From the NCBI GenBank assembly GCA_963575745.1, contig CAUYUJ010004302.1, positions 128,779 through 192,778 on the forward strand: a stretch of 64,000 nucleotides of DNA. Direction: 5' to 3'. Positions 1-11,279 of this stretch are shown here, one piece after another (the first letter of the stretch is position 1; the number at the start of each line of letters is the position of its first letter). The notes under the pieces are model-generated. The model saw only the letters and a list, made by a program, of their open reading frames with translations, made no database searches and was not told the origin of the DNA. This DNA is from Prorocentrum cordatum (Eukaryota; Sar; Dinophyceae; Prorocentrales; Prorocentraceae). Both the position numbers and the translations under genes were made by a program.

Positions 1-1420
<1,420 letters not shown>

Positions 1421-2185
1421 GTGCTACGATTAATGATACTCGCCTGACACTCGGCCAGATCGCAACTTAAGAGAGCTCACTTCATCCAGGGAAGCTCAAG
1501 GGAGGCCCAACGAAGGCTTACGGCTTTCGATTTCTGCAGTTTTCAAAATTTGATTGAAGCGTCCCAAAAGCGTCACAACCAGGACCGATCGCCACTGGAT
1601 GTAATCGGTCTGAAGTGGCTCCTGAACGGTCCGAAGTAGTTGCGATCGGTCGTGCGAGCAGGGGGAATAGCGCCGAGCGGCCCCTGGTCCCTGGTCTGAG
1701 TCTGCCAGTCCGGCAGTGGACCCGCTCAGGGAAGGGACCAACTGTGACACTGAAGGGCGCGGTCGGGGCATGGCCAAAGACCATGAGGCGGGAGGGCGTG
1801 GAGCAGGGGAGCGCGTGTCATTACGAGGGCCGCCGACCGCCGACAACGAGGCTGCTCTGGTACTCGCCCTGGAAAGGCAGAGTAGTACCTGACGCGCTGT
1901 GGAGGAACCACGACCTCGGCAGAAAGCCTGCCAATGATGGACTCCCTGTAGGGTGCTTGGGCTGGGCGTCGGGCACCGACGGGGGTCGGAACGCGGGGGC
2001 AAGGGATACGACGGGACGGCGGGGGCGACAACTGCCACTCCAAGAGGGGGCTGGCCCTCCCCCTCCCCCTCCTCCAATCACCAGGCGCGTGCCTTGGGGT
2101 GCTTCCGTGTCGAGTTCGTCAACCAATTACCCGGACCAAAGTTTAATACCTGGCTTCGAACCGTCATGTATCACCAACTGGGCTG
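1421..2185. other. Unassigned sequence
   Basis: Mixed-composition DNA with short overlapping frames on both strands and no motif, signal peptide or repeat that I recognise. Nothing here supports a gene. Confidence 0.5.
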
Positions 2186-2189
2186 CCTC

Positions 2190-2345
2190 GTGCAATAGAA
2201 GCCCCACCACAAGAAACCTTCCACAAGAAACCCAACCCTGAGACCCCAGGACGTCCACAGATCTTTGGTCCGGAAACGTCACGCTCCCCCAGCGCCAAAC
2301 CACCGAAACCCAGGACACCCAGGGCACCCTGGAGGCAAGCAGGGT
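2190..2345 (+). repeat. Dispersed repeat I, copy 1
   Basis: Resembles 56590-56745 in the same orientation. Both carry a CCACAAGAA and CCTTCCACA stretch, then AACCCTGA, CCCCAGGRCGTCCA, a GTCACG block, and CCCTGGAGGCAAGCA at the end. It directly precedes a family A element. Function unknown. Confidence 0.6.
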
Positions 2346-2400
2346 GCCTCTTGGCAGGGGCTCCCACTGTCCTGCACCACGCCACTCTCCAGCCTGTGAA

Positions 2401-2613
2401 TTTGGACGCCCGAAATGGGTACGGAAAGAATGGGCACTATGCCCAACAACCAATGTTGTCCCAAACCAACAGCGGCCGCTGTTGGGCGGGCGGCCTCCTG
2501 TCTCGAATGGACACAAGCCGCGGCGGCGTGGACAGCGAATCCTGTTCAAAATGAACAGGAACTGTTGTTGGGCATTGTACCCATTCTTTCAGTACCCATT
2601 TCGGGCGTCCAGA
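2401..2613. mobile_element. Family A inverted-repeat element (MITE-like), copy 1
   Basis: A 213 bp element with about 34 bp imperfect terminal inverted repeats: the left end reads TTTGGACGCCCGAAATGGGT and the reverse complement of the right end reads TCTGGACGCCCGAAATGGGT. It is flanked by a perfect 15 bp direct repeat, TCTCCAGCCTGTGAA, at 2386-2400 and 2614-2628. The interior has a NotI-like palindrome (AGCGGCCGCT) inside a CCAACAGCGGCCGCTGTTGG hairpin, and it has no coding capacity. Copies at 18760-19139 and 58353-58567 share the interior. A non-autonomous DNA transposon is the simplest reading, although a 15 bp target duplication would be long for one. Confidence 0.8.
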
Positions 2614-2884
2614 TCTCCAGCCTGTGAAGTGCCCGGGGGGCCGTCCTGCACCGTGCCCCGAAGCTGCTCTGTGTCGAGCCATGTCCCGTTCCGCGCGCGC
2701 GCGCCCGCAGGGCCTGCCAGGCCGTCCGCGTCCGCAGTCATGACGGAGACGAGCTCCTGGCAGGGCAGGCCACGCAGCGCAGTGCCCGCGAGGCGGGGCC
2801 CTCTTCAGGAGCAGGCTGTCAAGCGCTCGCATTTCTCCACCACCAGTCTTGCCCGCTCTTCCTCACCTCCTCCGCCTCCTCCCT

Positions 2885-3200
2885 CTTGATACTCCTCCTC
2901 CTCCTCCTCCTTGCTCCGCTTCCTTCCCTGACTTCTGCTTCCCTTTGCTCCTCCTCTCCCTGACTTCCTGCCTTCTTTTGACTCGCGCTCCGCCACCACA
3001 GCACTGGCGCGGGTTCCTCCGGGGCAGACACAAGGGACCTGCAAGCTCGCCATCTCCTCCTCCTCCTCCTCCTCCTCCTCCTCCTCGTTCTGCTCCTCCT
3101 CCTCCTCCTCCTCCTCCTCCTCCTCGTTCTCCTCCTCGTTATCCTCCTCGTTCTCCTCCTCGTTCTCCTCCTCGCACTCTCCTCCTCGCACTCTCCTCCT
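2885..3200. repeat. (CTC)n tracts
   Basis: Two CTC microsatellites (about 2885-2915 and 3050-3195), the second with CTCGTT variants. They separate low-complexity proline/glutamate-type frames that are not genes. Confidence 0.9.
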
Positions 3201-3352
3201 CCATCCTTCCGGCTTCGCTGACCAGCGCGTGAGGCGGGCGACACTGTTGCTGTGCCGAGCGCCGCCGCGAGGCCCCGGCCCCGGAGACCAGGGAGTCTGT
3301 GCGCCACGCGCCTGAAGAAATGGTTCCTGGGCTTCGATGTGCGTTCGCAGGA

Positions 3353-3441
3353 CCTACAGTCGGGGGCTTGACCTAAGGAACCCAAAATAAGGAACGAGGC
3401 CCTTTTTTCCATGAGTCAAACTTCGATTTCCGATCGACAGG
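3353..3441. mobile_element. Family B inverted-repeat element, truncated copy
   Basis: Matches the left half of the complete copy at 3536-3697: the CTACAGTCGGGG start, then CCTAAGGAACCC, GGAACGAGGCC and CCATGAGT blocks. It stops just after the CGATCGA motif. The right terminal repeat is absent. Confidence 0.7.
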
Positions 3442-3535
3442 GCGGGCTCGGGCGTCGGGAGCGCGCGGGCCCGGTGCAGGCGATTCGGGAATCGGGGCTC
3501 GAGAGCACGAGCCTGGCGCACTCTACAGTCGGGGC

Positions 3536-3697
3536 GTTGACCTAAGGAACCCTTAATAAGGAATGAGGCCACTTTTTCCATGAGTGAAACTTCGATGTCC
3601 GATCGAAGACATGAGAAACACCTGGGGCAAGCTGCGGAACACTCAAGGAACGCGGAGCCCCTCCCCAACGAAAAGGGTTCCTTCTTCAGGGCCCCGA
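3536..3697. mobile_element. Family B inverted-repeat element, complete copy
   Basis: About 162 bp with terminal inverted repeats: the left end reads AGTCGGGGCGTTGACC then TAAGGAACCC, and the reverse complement of the right end reads TCGGGGCCCTGA then AGAAGGAACCC. A 5 bp direct repeat, CTCTA, flanks it at 3531-3535 and 3698-3702. It has no coding capacity. Related copies lie at 47553-47726 and, strongly degraded, at about 60614-60783. Confidence 0.75.
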
Positions 3698-3795
3698 CTC
3701 TAGGTCTGCGCCGCCAACTCCTTAGTGGGCTCTTCTTCCCTCTCCTCCGCAGGACTCAGCACTGCAGACATCTGATCCTTGGCAAGAGCTGCCCT

Positions 3796-3905
3796 CGCCT
3801 CCTCCTCCTCCTTCTCCTCCCGACGGCACGCTCCTGCCTGCTTTTGGCTGCTCCACCTCCTCCTCCTCCTCCTCGTCCTCCTCCTCCTCCTCCCGACGGA
3901 ACGCT
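3796..3905. repeat. (CTC)n tract
   Basis: Interrupted CTC microsatellite in two blocks separated by CCGACGG-type spacers, which suggests a small local duplication of about 70 bp. Confidence 0.85.
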
Positions 3906-4139
3906 CCAGCTTGATTCTGGCTGCTCGTCCTCCTCATCCGCCGCCTCCTCCTCAGGACGCAGCCAGGACAGGGACAAAACACGGACCAGGACAAATCGGG
4001 ATCTCTGAGACCTGGCGGCTCCGGAGGATGTATCGGGCGCCGCGGCCTTCTCAGCGCGTTCTGGAACGCTCTCCGAGAGCGTCCCGGGGCGCTCTGGAAG
4101 AAGTTGTCCCTCGCCCCTCGTCCTCCTCCACCAGGATTA

Positions 4140-4292
4140 GGTCGGGCATGTCCCCCTACGGGCGGATTCTGGGCCACACGATGAACAATATTCTAAACAT
4201 ATTTTAAATAGTCAGACAATATGCAAGAAACCGTCCCCAGACCATGGTTGGATTATCTCTGCATCTTACTCCTGTAGAGGGACAGGCCCGAC
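4140..4292. mobile_element. Family C inverted-repeat element, copy 1
   Basis: About 153 bp with terminal inverted repeats, TCGGGCATGTCCCCCTAC at the left and the complement of GTAGAGGGACAGGCCCGA at the right, around an AT-rich core. The flanks are ATTA and CTGA, so the target duplication is imperfect here, unlike in the two sister copies at 50179-50335 and 61183-61317. Confidence 0.75.
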
Positions 4293-4504
4293 TGAATTCC
4301 AGGAGCGCCCGCGCCCACCCGATGAAACCTAACGCGACCGATGCAGCACTGGCATTTTTCGTCGCTCGCTGGCTCGGGCCCGCTTGAAGGGACCCTGGGA
4401 CACACAAATACATTCTCACAAATTCAAGGATTCACCATAATTTCCAATACTTTCTGGGCTTTCGTCTCCCCCCCAACTTCCCATATTGTCCCATATTTTC
4501 TGGG

Positions 4505-4700
4505 AATCGACGATGAATTTGCGGGCAGGATGCGTATCCATATCAAGTGCGTCTTGGACTTTCTCGGACGGGGCGCCACAAGGCCGAGGCGCACTGGACG
4601 TGGATACACATCGAGCTTCTAGGTGGCAAATTTATCCATATCCAGTGCGCCTCGTGTTTTTGGGGACGGGAGCCCGAAACTCCATACTGCAGTGGCGAGA
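4505..4700. repeat. Dispersed repeat F, copy 1
   Basis: Shares blocks, in order, with 12640-12825: AGTGCGYYTKGGACTTT, GGTGCCRCAAGGCCGARGCGCACTGGA, GGTGGCMAAWTT, CCAGTGCGC and GGGAGCCCGAAACTCC. The two copies are diverged but collinear. A CGAGACATCCTC core follows at about 4697. No coding capacity is recognised. Confidence 0.7.
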
Positions 4701-4799
4701 CATCCTCGGAATTCCTGCGCGCGGGGCGCTTTTCCGCGTCGCGGTCGGGGCTCCAGACCTTGTTTTTCTTCGAGGATTCTGCTAAAAGTGCCCCGCACC

Positions 4800-5960
4800 C
4801 TCTTTTTCACATAGGGAAACGGGGGTCCGCGGACCCCGCTATTTATCAAAGATCCGGGGTGGTGGGTCGACTTTCCTCGAGCGGGCAAGTGCGAAACACA
4901 TTTTTCCAAGCCGAATTGGATTTTACATCGCTTTTTAATCAAGCGGAAATCAGTCGGCCCTCTTCCGGGCGGGAGTTTTCTAACTAAAAAAAACCTTGGG
5001 CCCCCGCCCTTTCCGGGAACAAAAATGTGACAGAGTTTTTGGACTTCCGCGCGCGCGCGCTTCCTTACCATCACCCTCACTAGCACCGCCGCACCATCAT
5101 CGACAATCACAACCAATGCCGCCATCATCATTCAAGCACTTCCGTCATCGCCACGTGGGCATCACCATCGACATGATCAGCAACGGCGCCGTTATTGGCC
5201 TTGTCGTCGTCATCGTCGTTATCGCCACCGCATTTTCTACTACTATCATCGTTGCCGCCGTTGTCGACGTCATCATGATATCGCGCCCGTTCGAGTCACC
5301 GACACGCAATGCGCACTGGAAGTGCCCGCGCGCCAGCGCGGCCATCTGAAAGGACCGTCGCGACAACATGGATTGTGCCAAACCCAGCCGCCCGCTCCGC
5401 GAGCAAGCTTGCGCGCGCCAGCGCGGCTGCAGAGATGCGCCAGCCATGGCCAAGCAGTCATCGCAATCGCCCTCGCATGAGTTTGCAAACCAAGTTGCGG
5501 GTGGGAGCGTAGGATGATTGCGCGAGAAATGGAATTCACAGGGCAAGAGTTAGCAAGCATCACTTTGCACCAATAGATAGGTACCACATGTATTGCGCCG
5601 CCTAGAACGCACCACATTGCTTGCACCATCTTGCTTGGACAACCTAGATTGCACAACATAGACTGCACGACAGCACTGTTTGGGGTCCACGCTAGCTAAC
5701 ATTCCCTTGTCGCGCTTCGCTCGAGGATTCTACTTGTTGTCAGAACGGTGACAGGTGAGCCCTGGAGCACGTGAGCGCCCATTGGTCTGGATTGCTACGA
5801 CCCATGTTTTACACTAAGCAATACATTGGTGCTCTCCCCCCTGTCCAGGCTGTAGTTCGTGCGTTTCCGAGGAGTTCTTGGGAATACCAAGAAGAACACA
5901 CGTTTCCACTAATCGACCTCCCACTCGTTAAACTTTGCTGCTGTTCGAATGCTTTGCTGG
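4800..5960. other. Unassigned sequence with cryptic CAT/TCG simplicity
   Basis: Positions 5080-5280 are rich in CATCAT, GTCGTC and ATCACC words, a degenerate triplet stretch similar in style to 32050-32180. The rest is mixed sequence with no recognised gene. Confidence 0.5.
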
Positions 5961-5973
5961 GGTCATGCCTAAC

Positions 5974-6117
5974 CCCTCCCACTCCGCCTGCACGCGGCAT
6001 GGGGCGGCCTCTTCCAGCGTCACGAGCTTCATGAACAGCCACATGAAGAACAGCACCACGCAGACTCCGACCCAGATGATGGACCAGTTGAGCAACCGGT
6101 AGAACTGGAACATGTGG
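5974..6117 (-). CDS. Candidate exon with a transmembrane segment
   Basis: The minus-strand frame encodes about 48 residues beginning near MFQFYRLLNW, followed by a hydrophobic run WVGVCVVLFFMWLFMKLV and then an acidic LTLEEAAPC-type segment. Upstream on the same strand lies a long pyrimidine tract, the complement of the GGGA-rich 6110-6470 region, as expected for a 3' splice site. A possible donor, GG then GTTAGG, lies near 5973. Phases were not confirmed because no partner exon was found. The family is not recognised; it would be a membrane-protein exon. A chance hydrophobic frame remains possible. Confidence 0.3.
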
Positions 6118-6510
6118 CTTGGCCCAGGAAGGAGGAGGCGCAGGGCCCGGGGCCAAGGGGGGAAGAAGGAGGGGAGGTATGGGGGGAAAAGGGGGGAAGG
6201 GCGGGCAGGGAGCAGAGCAGAGGGAGAGGACATCGAGAACGGGGGAGAGGCCCTCATGCGAGAGGGGCCGGGGGGGAGGGAAACGCTGAAAGAGGGATGT
6301 GTCCACCGCGAAGAATCATCTCTGCCAAGTTCGGTTAGTAACTCGTCTGTTCTGCTGTTTGGGGCATGAGTCGGAGGGAGGGAGGGAGGGAGGGGCATGC
6401 GTCGGAGGGTCATGAGGGAGGGGAGGAACATGCGTCAGAGTGTTTGGCGGTAGTGGTGCAAGAGGGAGGGGCACGAGTCGGAGGAGGAGGAGGAGGACGA
6501 CGGCCAGCAA
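6118..6510. repeat. Purine-rich GGGA/GGAGG tract
   Basis: G/A-biased degenerate repeat with GGGAGGGA runs at 6373-6400. On the minus strand it is a long polypyrimidine stretch next to the candidate exon at 5974-6117. Confidence 0.75.
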
Positions 6511-7500
6511 CAGGTCAGGTGTGATACTGAATGCGTCAAGTGCTGGTGATGGTCACCTCATGCCTGTACTCTCGGCATGGCGGACCATGCCTACGAAGGG
6601 GGAGGGTAGCCATAACCAACACCTGGGGATCGACCTTCTGGGACCTCGACCAGCAGCTTATCTGGACATATTCTGCCCGCCCCCAAGGCCCGACTCAAAT
6701 TTCTATCCGCCGCCTGCTGGGGCCCCCGAAGATGGATGCCCCAGGCGGTCCCCGCCTCGAAGCGCCGAGTTCGACCTCTTCCCTGAGCGCACAGGACCTC
6801 GCGGTCACCGCGGCGGCCCCCGAGGAGAGGGGCGGCGGTCCTCGTCTGCTCGCTGTCTCTGGGCGGACTGTGGGCACGACTTACTCGCAGGCAGCTCCGG
6901 AGGTGCTGAAAGCTCTGCCGGGTGGGCGAGGACAGGAGGAGGACCTTGGCACAAGCAGCAGGAACAACTACGCGTGAACCCTGCCCCTGAAGCTCAGGCT
7001 TCTGAACCCCAGAACTCGAAGGGTGTCTGCCGCCAGGTAAACCTCAGCGGGTAGCCCGACACCCCAGCGTCGACTGGACCCGCGGGGGTGGGCCTCGCAA
7101 GTGGCCGCACAAAATGGAAATGCGTCCTCGGGGAAAAGGGTTCTGGAGACCGAGGGCTTTCTCTAGGACCAACTGTCCATCCTGCGTCGCCGTCTGGCGG
7201 CCCCGGGGGCCCAGAAGGGCAACAGAAACCTCAGAAGCCTGCTCTTTCCCTTAGGAGCCCCTAAGGACGCGGTGAGGATCATGGCGACGAGCAACATCCC
7301 CACCGAATCTCGCCCGCTCGCTCCCCAGAAACATAATCGAAGCAACACAAATATGCAACTGCACGTCGCGGCCCACGGCTTTAGACCGGTCGTCCGCTTC
7401 AGGGGAGCACAAGGATGTAGTGTGCGCAATGACCGGCCCGCGCTTCTGCCAGGACTTGGCATATCGCACGAGGAAAGCGTAGCGTGCAAGCGCCGCGGAC
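6511..7500. other. Unassigned sequence
   Basis: Open frames exist on both strands but show no motif, periodic codon bias or domain that I can name. I see no supported gene. Confidence 0.45.
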
Positions 7501-7504
7501 GCCA

Positions 7505-7541
7505 AACACACACACACACATTCACACACACACACACACCA
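7505..7541. repeat. (CA)n microsatellite
   Basis: Two CA runs interrupted once by TTC. Confidence 0.95.
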
Positions 7542-7649
7542 CGGCCCGGGGCCTCGAGGGCCCGCACGAGCCTCAGGAGGTGGAAGCCAAATCAGGCACA
7601 AGAGATCAACTGCTCACAGCGGGCTCAGTCGCGCGGTCCAGGGCGGATC

Positions 7650-8085
7650 CAATGCACTGCAATGCAAACCAACGCAACCAATGCGGAGCAATTCAAGTCA
7701 ATGCGAAACAATGGGAAATAATGCGAAGCAATGTAAATAATCGCAGCGCAACGCGAAACAATGCAAAGTAATGCAAAGCAATGCAGAGCAACGCAGCGCA
7801 AAGCAATTCAAAGCAACGCCCAGCAATGCAGAACGATCCAATCCAATTCCAAGAAATTCCAAGCAATGCAAAGCGACGCAAAGCGATGCAAACCTGTGCA
7901 ATGCAGTGCAAAGCAATAACAAGCAGTGCAAACGAAGGCAACGCAGCGCAGACCAGCGCAAAGAAATGCAAAGCATCGCATAGCACGTCGAAGCCATGCG
8001 AAGCAATGCAAAGCGTTGCAGAGCAGTGCAAAGGCATGCAGAGGCATGCAGAGGCATGCAGAGGCATGCAGGAGGCATGCAAACG
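7650..8085. repeat. Pentamer array GCAAA/GCAAT/GCAGA, then a 10 bp GAGGCATGCA array
   Basis: AATGCAAAGC-type words repeat with a 5 bp rhythm over about 400 bp. At 8034-8080 they merge into five units of GAGGCATGCA. Because 5 is not a multiple of 3, all three frames give the same short peptide cycle, which explains the many open frames here. Confidence 0.9.
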
Positions 8086-8183
8086 TCCGAGGGAACGGTG
8101 GCGGCGACGGGCAGCGACGGCCGGCCACGAGACGGCTGGACCGACACCCAGGGCCCAGTGCAGGTGGCGGAAGAGGGACGGCT

Positions 8184-8600
8184 AGGGGGCCACATGCGAA
8201 CCCTGCGCCTACCCCCCCACGATTGCTGAGGGGGAGGGTGGGGGCTCACTTCGTTCGGGAGCTCCCGAGCGAAGTGAACCCCACCCTCCCCCTCAGAAAT
8301 CGTGGGGGGGTAGGGGCTAAGTGGGCCCCGGAAACGGCAGGGCCGTTTTTTCACCGTTTCCAAAAAAATGACCCTTGAAAATGGAAACGGCAAGAAAACG
8401 GCGACCGGAAACGGCAAAAAAACGGCTCCAGGATTGGAACCGGAGCCGGAACCGGTCAAAAAAAGGGCGACGGAACCGGCAACAAAAACGGCGTCGGAAC
8501 CGGCAACAAAAACACGGCAAAACGGAACCGGAAACAAAAACGGCCTTGTCGTTTCCAGGGCCCACTGAGGGTATGGGGCAGGGCTCGCATGTGGCCCCCT
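8184..8600. mobile_element. Foldback element E, copy 1, interrupted by element D
   Basis: Large inverted repeat centred near 8262 on GGGAGCTCCC. The left outer end reads AGGGGGCCACATGCGA, and the reverse complement of the right outer end (8585-8600) reads the same. The arms are about 75 bp and continue as CCCTACCCCCCACGATT and a GGGGGAGGGTGGGG block. Family D is inserted in the right arm: GGGTAGGGGC before it and GGGTATGGGGC after it look like a target duplication. The uninterrupted sister copy is at 58128-58285. Confidence 0.8.
8318..8568. mobile_element. Family D inverted-repeat element, complete copy (nested)
   Basis: About 250 bp with terminal inverted repeats: AAGTGGGCCCCGGAAACGGC at the left and, in reverse complement, CAGTGGGCCCTGGAAACGAC at the right. 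The interior is a degenerate repeat of GGAAACGGCAAAAAACGGC- and GGAACCGG-type words. It sits in the right arm of foldback E. A second copy at 47235-47463 lacks the right end. Confidence 0.8.
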
Positions 8601-9014
8601 ACTGGACCGACCCCCGGGGCCCAGTGCAGGTGGCGGCAGAGGGGACGGCGGCGACGGGCGGCGAGGGTCTGCCGCGGGACCGACGCCGCGCTCCAGGTGC
8701 CTCGGAAGAGAAGGGAGCACGGGCCCTCCCCCGCAGAAATCGCAGAGGGGTAGGGGCAGGGCTCGCACCTGGCCCCCTGCTGGACCGACACCCCAGGGCC
8801 CCGTGCAGGTGGCGGCAGAGGGGACGGCGGCGACGGGCGGCGGAAGAGGGTCTGCCGCAGGACCGACGCCGCGGTCCAAGGTGCCTCACAGGAGAGGCGG
8901 GAGCACGCCCCACGCGCAAGCACGCTAATGGGGAACACTGCAGGGCGGTTTTCAACACATTGGATTTTGAAACATAGCAGTTTTCTTATTGCATGATTAA
9001 TGTATGCATCCTCG

Positions 9015-9125
9015 ACCCCCCTCCTCCTCCTCCTCCTCCTCCTCCTCCTCCTCCTCCTCCGCCTTTTCCTCCTCCTCCTCCTCGATCCTCCTCGATCCTC
9101 CTCCTCGATCATCCTCCTCGATCCT
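9015..9125. repeat. (CTC)n with CTCGAT variants
   Basis: Pure CTC at about 9018-9062, then CTCCTCGAT units up to 9122. Confidence 0.9.
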
Positions 9126-9129
9126 GGGC

Positions 9130-10490
9130 CCTCGCCTCGAGGATCGACCATGGGCGAGGAGGAATTGGAAGGCAGCATGGGGCACAGCCTCGAGCATCGC
9201 TGTTTTAATACTGAATCGTTGCATTTTTAACACGTGATCCGCACGCGGAGCATGTAGCATAAAAAGCGGCACCGGATTCCCCAATCGGGGGGAACGGGAT
9301 GTGGGAGCACGGGCGCTCCGGAGCAGACCTGGCGAGAGCGCCACGCTGAGCGCCTCGTCAAGGAGCGCTTTTTGCTTTGTCTCGTGAGGCTCGAGAAGCC
9401 AGGCGCGACGTCACGCAACGGCTCAAGGCAGCAGGAGCTCCCTGCAAAGCGTAGCGCTCGAGGGAGCAGATCCCAGAAGCGCCAACGGTCCTCTTGCCGC
9501 ATGAGGCTGCCGAAACCACTGCTGTACAAAATGCAACGTCTCGCGCTAAGAAACGTCTCGAGCTGTCACATACCGCATCCTGCCACACACTGCATCCTTC
9601 CAGCATTGACCATGACGACGCCTGGGCCTGCATGCACCATGGAGGAAGCCGAGAAAGGATGGCCAAGGGAAAAAAAACAGGAGGCCATGAACTGCACCGC
9701 AATACCAACCGCTGGCCTTATGTTGATCCCATCGTACTTACGGACCACATCCCAAAAGTAATTTCGAGCTCCCGGAAAAGTGTCGAGAGAGTGTCGAAAT
9801 AATGTCGGACGAGTGTCTCCCAGGGCCCGACACGTGAAAACCTGGAGTTGTTGGGCACTTTTCTGTGATCCAGGCTAAAGTAGGTTGGAACACATCATAA
9901 GACTCGGGCACACTGCCGCGCCGCCGAGCACCGAGTCCACAGCGGGCTGCGCCGTGAGAAAAAGGATGCTGGAGCAGCGGATTGAGGGAGGGCCAAGTCG
10001 AGACGACGGCGGACATCCCTAGAGTGCTTCGAGGTCCTCTTGGGCCCTCTGGAAGCTCGTCGTCGCCACAGCTGGGCCCGCAGCAACAAGAGGGTCAGAA
10101 TGGAGCCCAGAAGGGGTCTGCAGGACGGATGTTGAGCGGGTCTGGGCCGACCGGGAGAGCCGCCGGGGTCTCGGCTGGCCCTTCTTCGCGGGTTCCGGAA
10201 AACAGCACAAAATGTGACAGAGCCCTACATGGGGCATTCTCGCAGCCGCGGGTTCGAACGAGACGACGGCCTGCATCCACACCCCAACGCTTTCCCATTC
10301 TGGCCGCGGCGCGCTCCCCGGAAACGATGGCCCCAGCGTCCCAAACGTGATGAAACTGAGCTGGCCCTTTTACGTTAGCGCTCTCAGGAGGAGCCCGCAT
10401 CCCTCGTGAGAATGTTGGGTGCCGGGTAAGAACTGGCACAAGGAATGCCGACTCAAAGAGTTGCTGCTTGTGCCGTCGCTCTGGAGAGCA
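9130..10490. other. Unassigned sequence
   Basis: Mixed sequence with moderate-length frames on both strands. No domain, splice-bounded exon or repeat was recognised. Confidence 0.45.
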
Positions 10491-10589
10491 CGATCCAAGC
10501 ATATGCGAGCAGGGCCGGAGCCCGACCGGTGAACCATCACGCCAGCCACTTCAGCGTGACGGGCTCCCCCTGGAGGTGTCCTGACCACC

Positions 10590-10790
10590 ATCCATCCTGG
10601 CCGAACATGCGACGTCCCGATTTTTGTTGATACGGGGCCCCTGGAGGTCCCGACCCTTTCCCCAGGACCAGTTTTTCATCCCGAGTCGTTTTTCGACGTG
10701 CCCGAGGCTCGGCGAGGGCCCCCCGAGGCCGAAATTGGCCAAAAACCTCCCGTACTGATTTCTGTTACGACGCGATCATGTCTGGGTGGA
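10590..10790. repeat. Dispersed repeat J, copy 1
   Basis: Resembles 30655-30900: ACATGCGACGYCC, then GGGGCCCCTGGARGYCCCGACCC, CCCCAGGACCAGTTYTTCA and TTACGACGCGATC in the same order. The copy at 30655 has a (CTC)n expansion in the middle. A weaker relative is at 56940-57045. Confidence 0.65.
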
Positions 10791-10796
10791 ACACCC

Positions 10797-10905
10797 GCGT
10801 TCACCACCCGTGCACCGACAGCGTCGTATACTTTTCTGTTCCCGCGCTCACGTGCGCGCGGCAACAGATAAGTTATACGACGCTGGTTGTGCTCGGGGGG
10901 TGATA
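10797..10905. repeat. Inverted repeat (hairpin) of about 110 bp
   Basis: The left arm GCGTCGTATACTTTTCTGTT pairs with a right arm reading AACAGATAAGTTATACGACGC, and the arms continue outward with weaker pairing. The loop is short, around TCACGT. The size and form would suit a small foldback element; no coding. Confidence 0.65.
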
Positions 10906-10911
10906 CGGGAG

Positions 10912-11062
10912 ACGATAAGGGGGGGGCCTTGGCTCCTGGGGGGGGGAGGGAAAGGGGGGGGGTGGGGAACATCGAGGGGGCGAGGGGGTGAGTGGGAGAA
11001 GTGGGGAGGGGGGAGGGGGGGTGATGGGGGGGAGAGGAGGGGGGAGTGGGGGGGGGAAGGGG
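10912..11062. repeat. G-tract region
   Basis: Runs of 5 to 9 G separated by A or T over 150 bp, with the potential to form G-quadruplexes on the plus strand. Confidence 0.85.
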
Positions 11063-11177
11063 GCGGGGAAACATCGACCTGGAATCAGCGTCACACCGCG
11101 GATAGATCGGCAACGGAGCCGCACGCTCCTGGGCGGGGTGGGCGGCGATGAGTGGGCGACTGGAGCCAATGCAATTA

Positions 11178-11278
11178 CCCTCCTCCTCCTCCTCCTCCTC
11201 CTCCTCCTCCTCCTCCTCCTGCTTCTCCTACTCCTCCTCGTCCTCCCCCTTCTCATTATAATCTTCCTCCTCCTCCTT
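11178..11278. repeat. (CTC)n tract
   Basis: CTC microsatellite with a few T and G substitutions at its 3' end. Confidence 0.95.
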
Positions 11279-11279
11279 T

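Larger units (their letters stand above)
8115..8910. repeat. Tandem unit with CTGGACCGACACCC and CAGTGCAGGTGGCGG
   Basis: A block reading GGACCGACNCCCRGGGCCC, then GTGCAGGTGGCGG, then GACGGCGGCGACGG occurs at about 8130, 8604 and 8782. The spacing between the last two is about 178 bp, and the first spacing is lengthened by the nested elements. A lone right arm of foldback E (8727-8785) forms part of the third unit. Confidence 0.75.

Noticed and set aside
2149-2166. GGTTCGAAGCC on the minus strand, matching a tRNA B box
   Set aside because: The flanking bases do not form a T-stem and no anticodon arm or acceptor stem is visible.
10245-10262. GGGTTCGAACG, another tRNA-like word
   Set aside because: No cloverleaf can be built around it.
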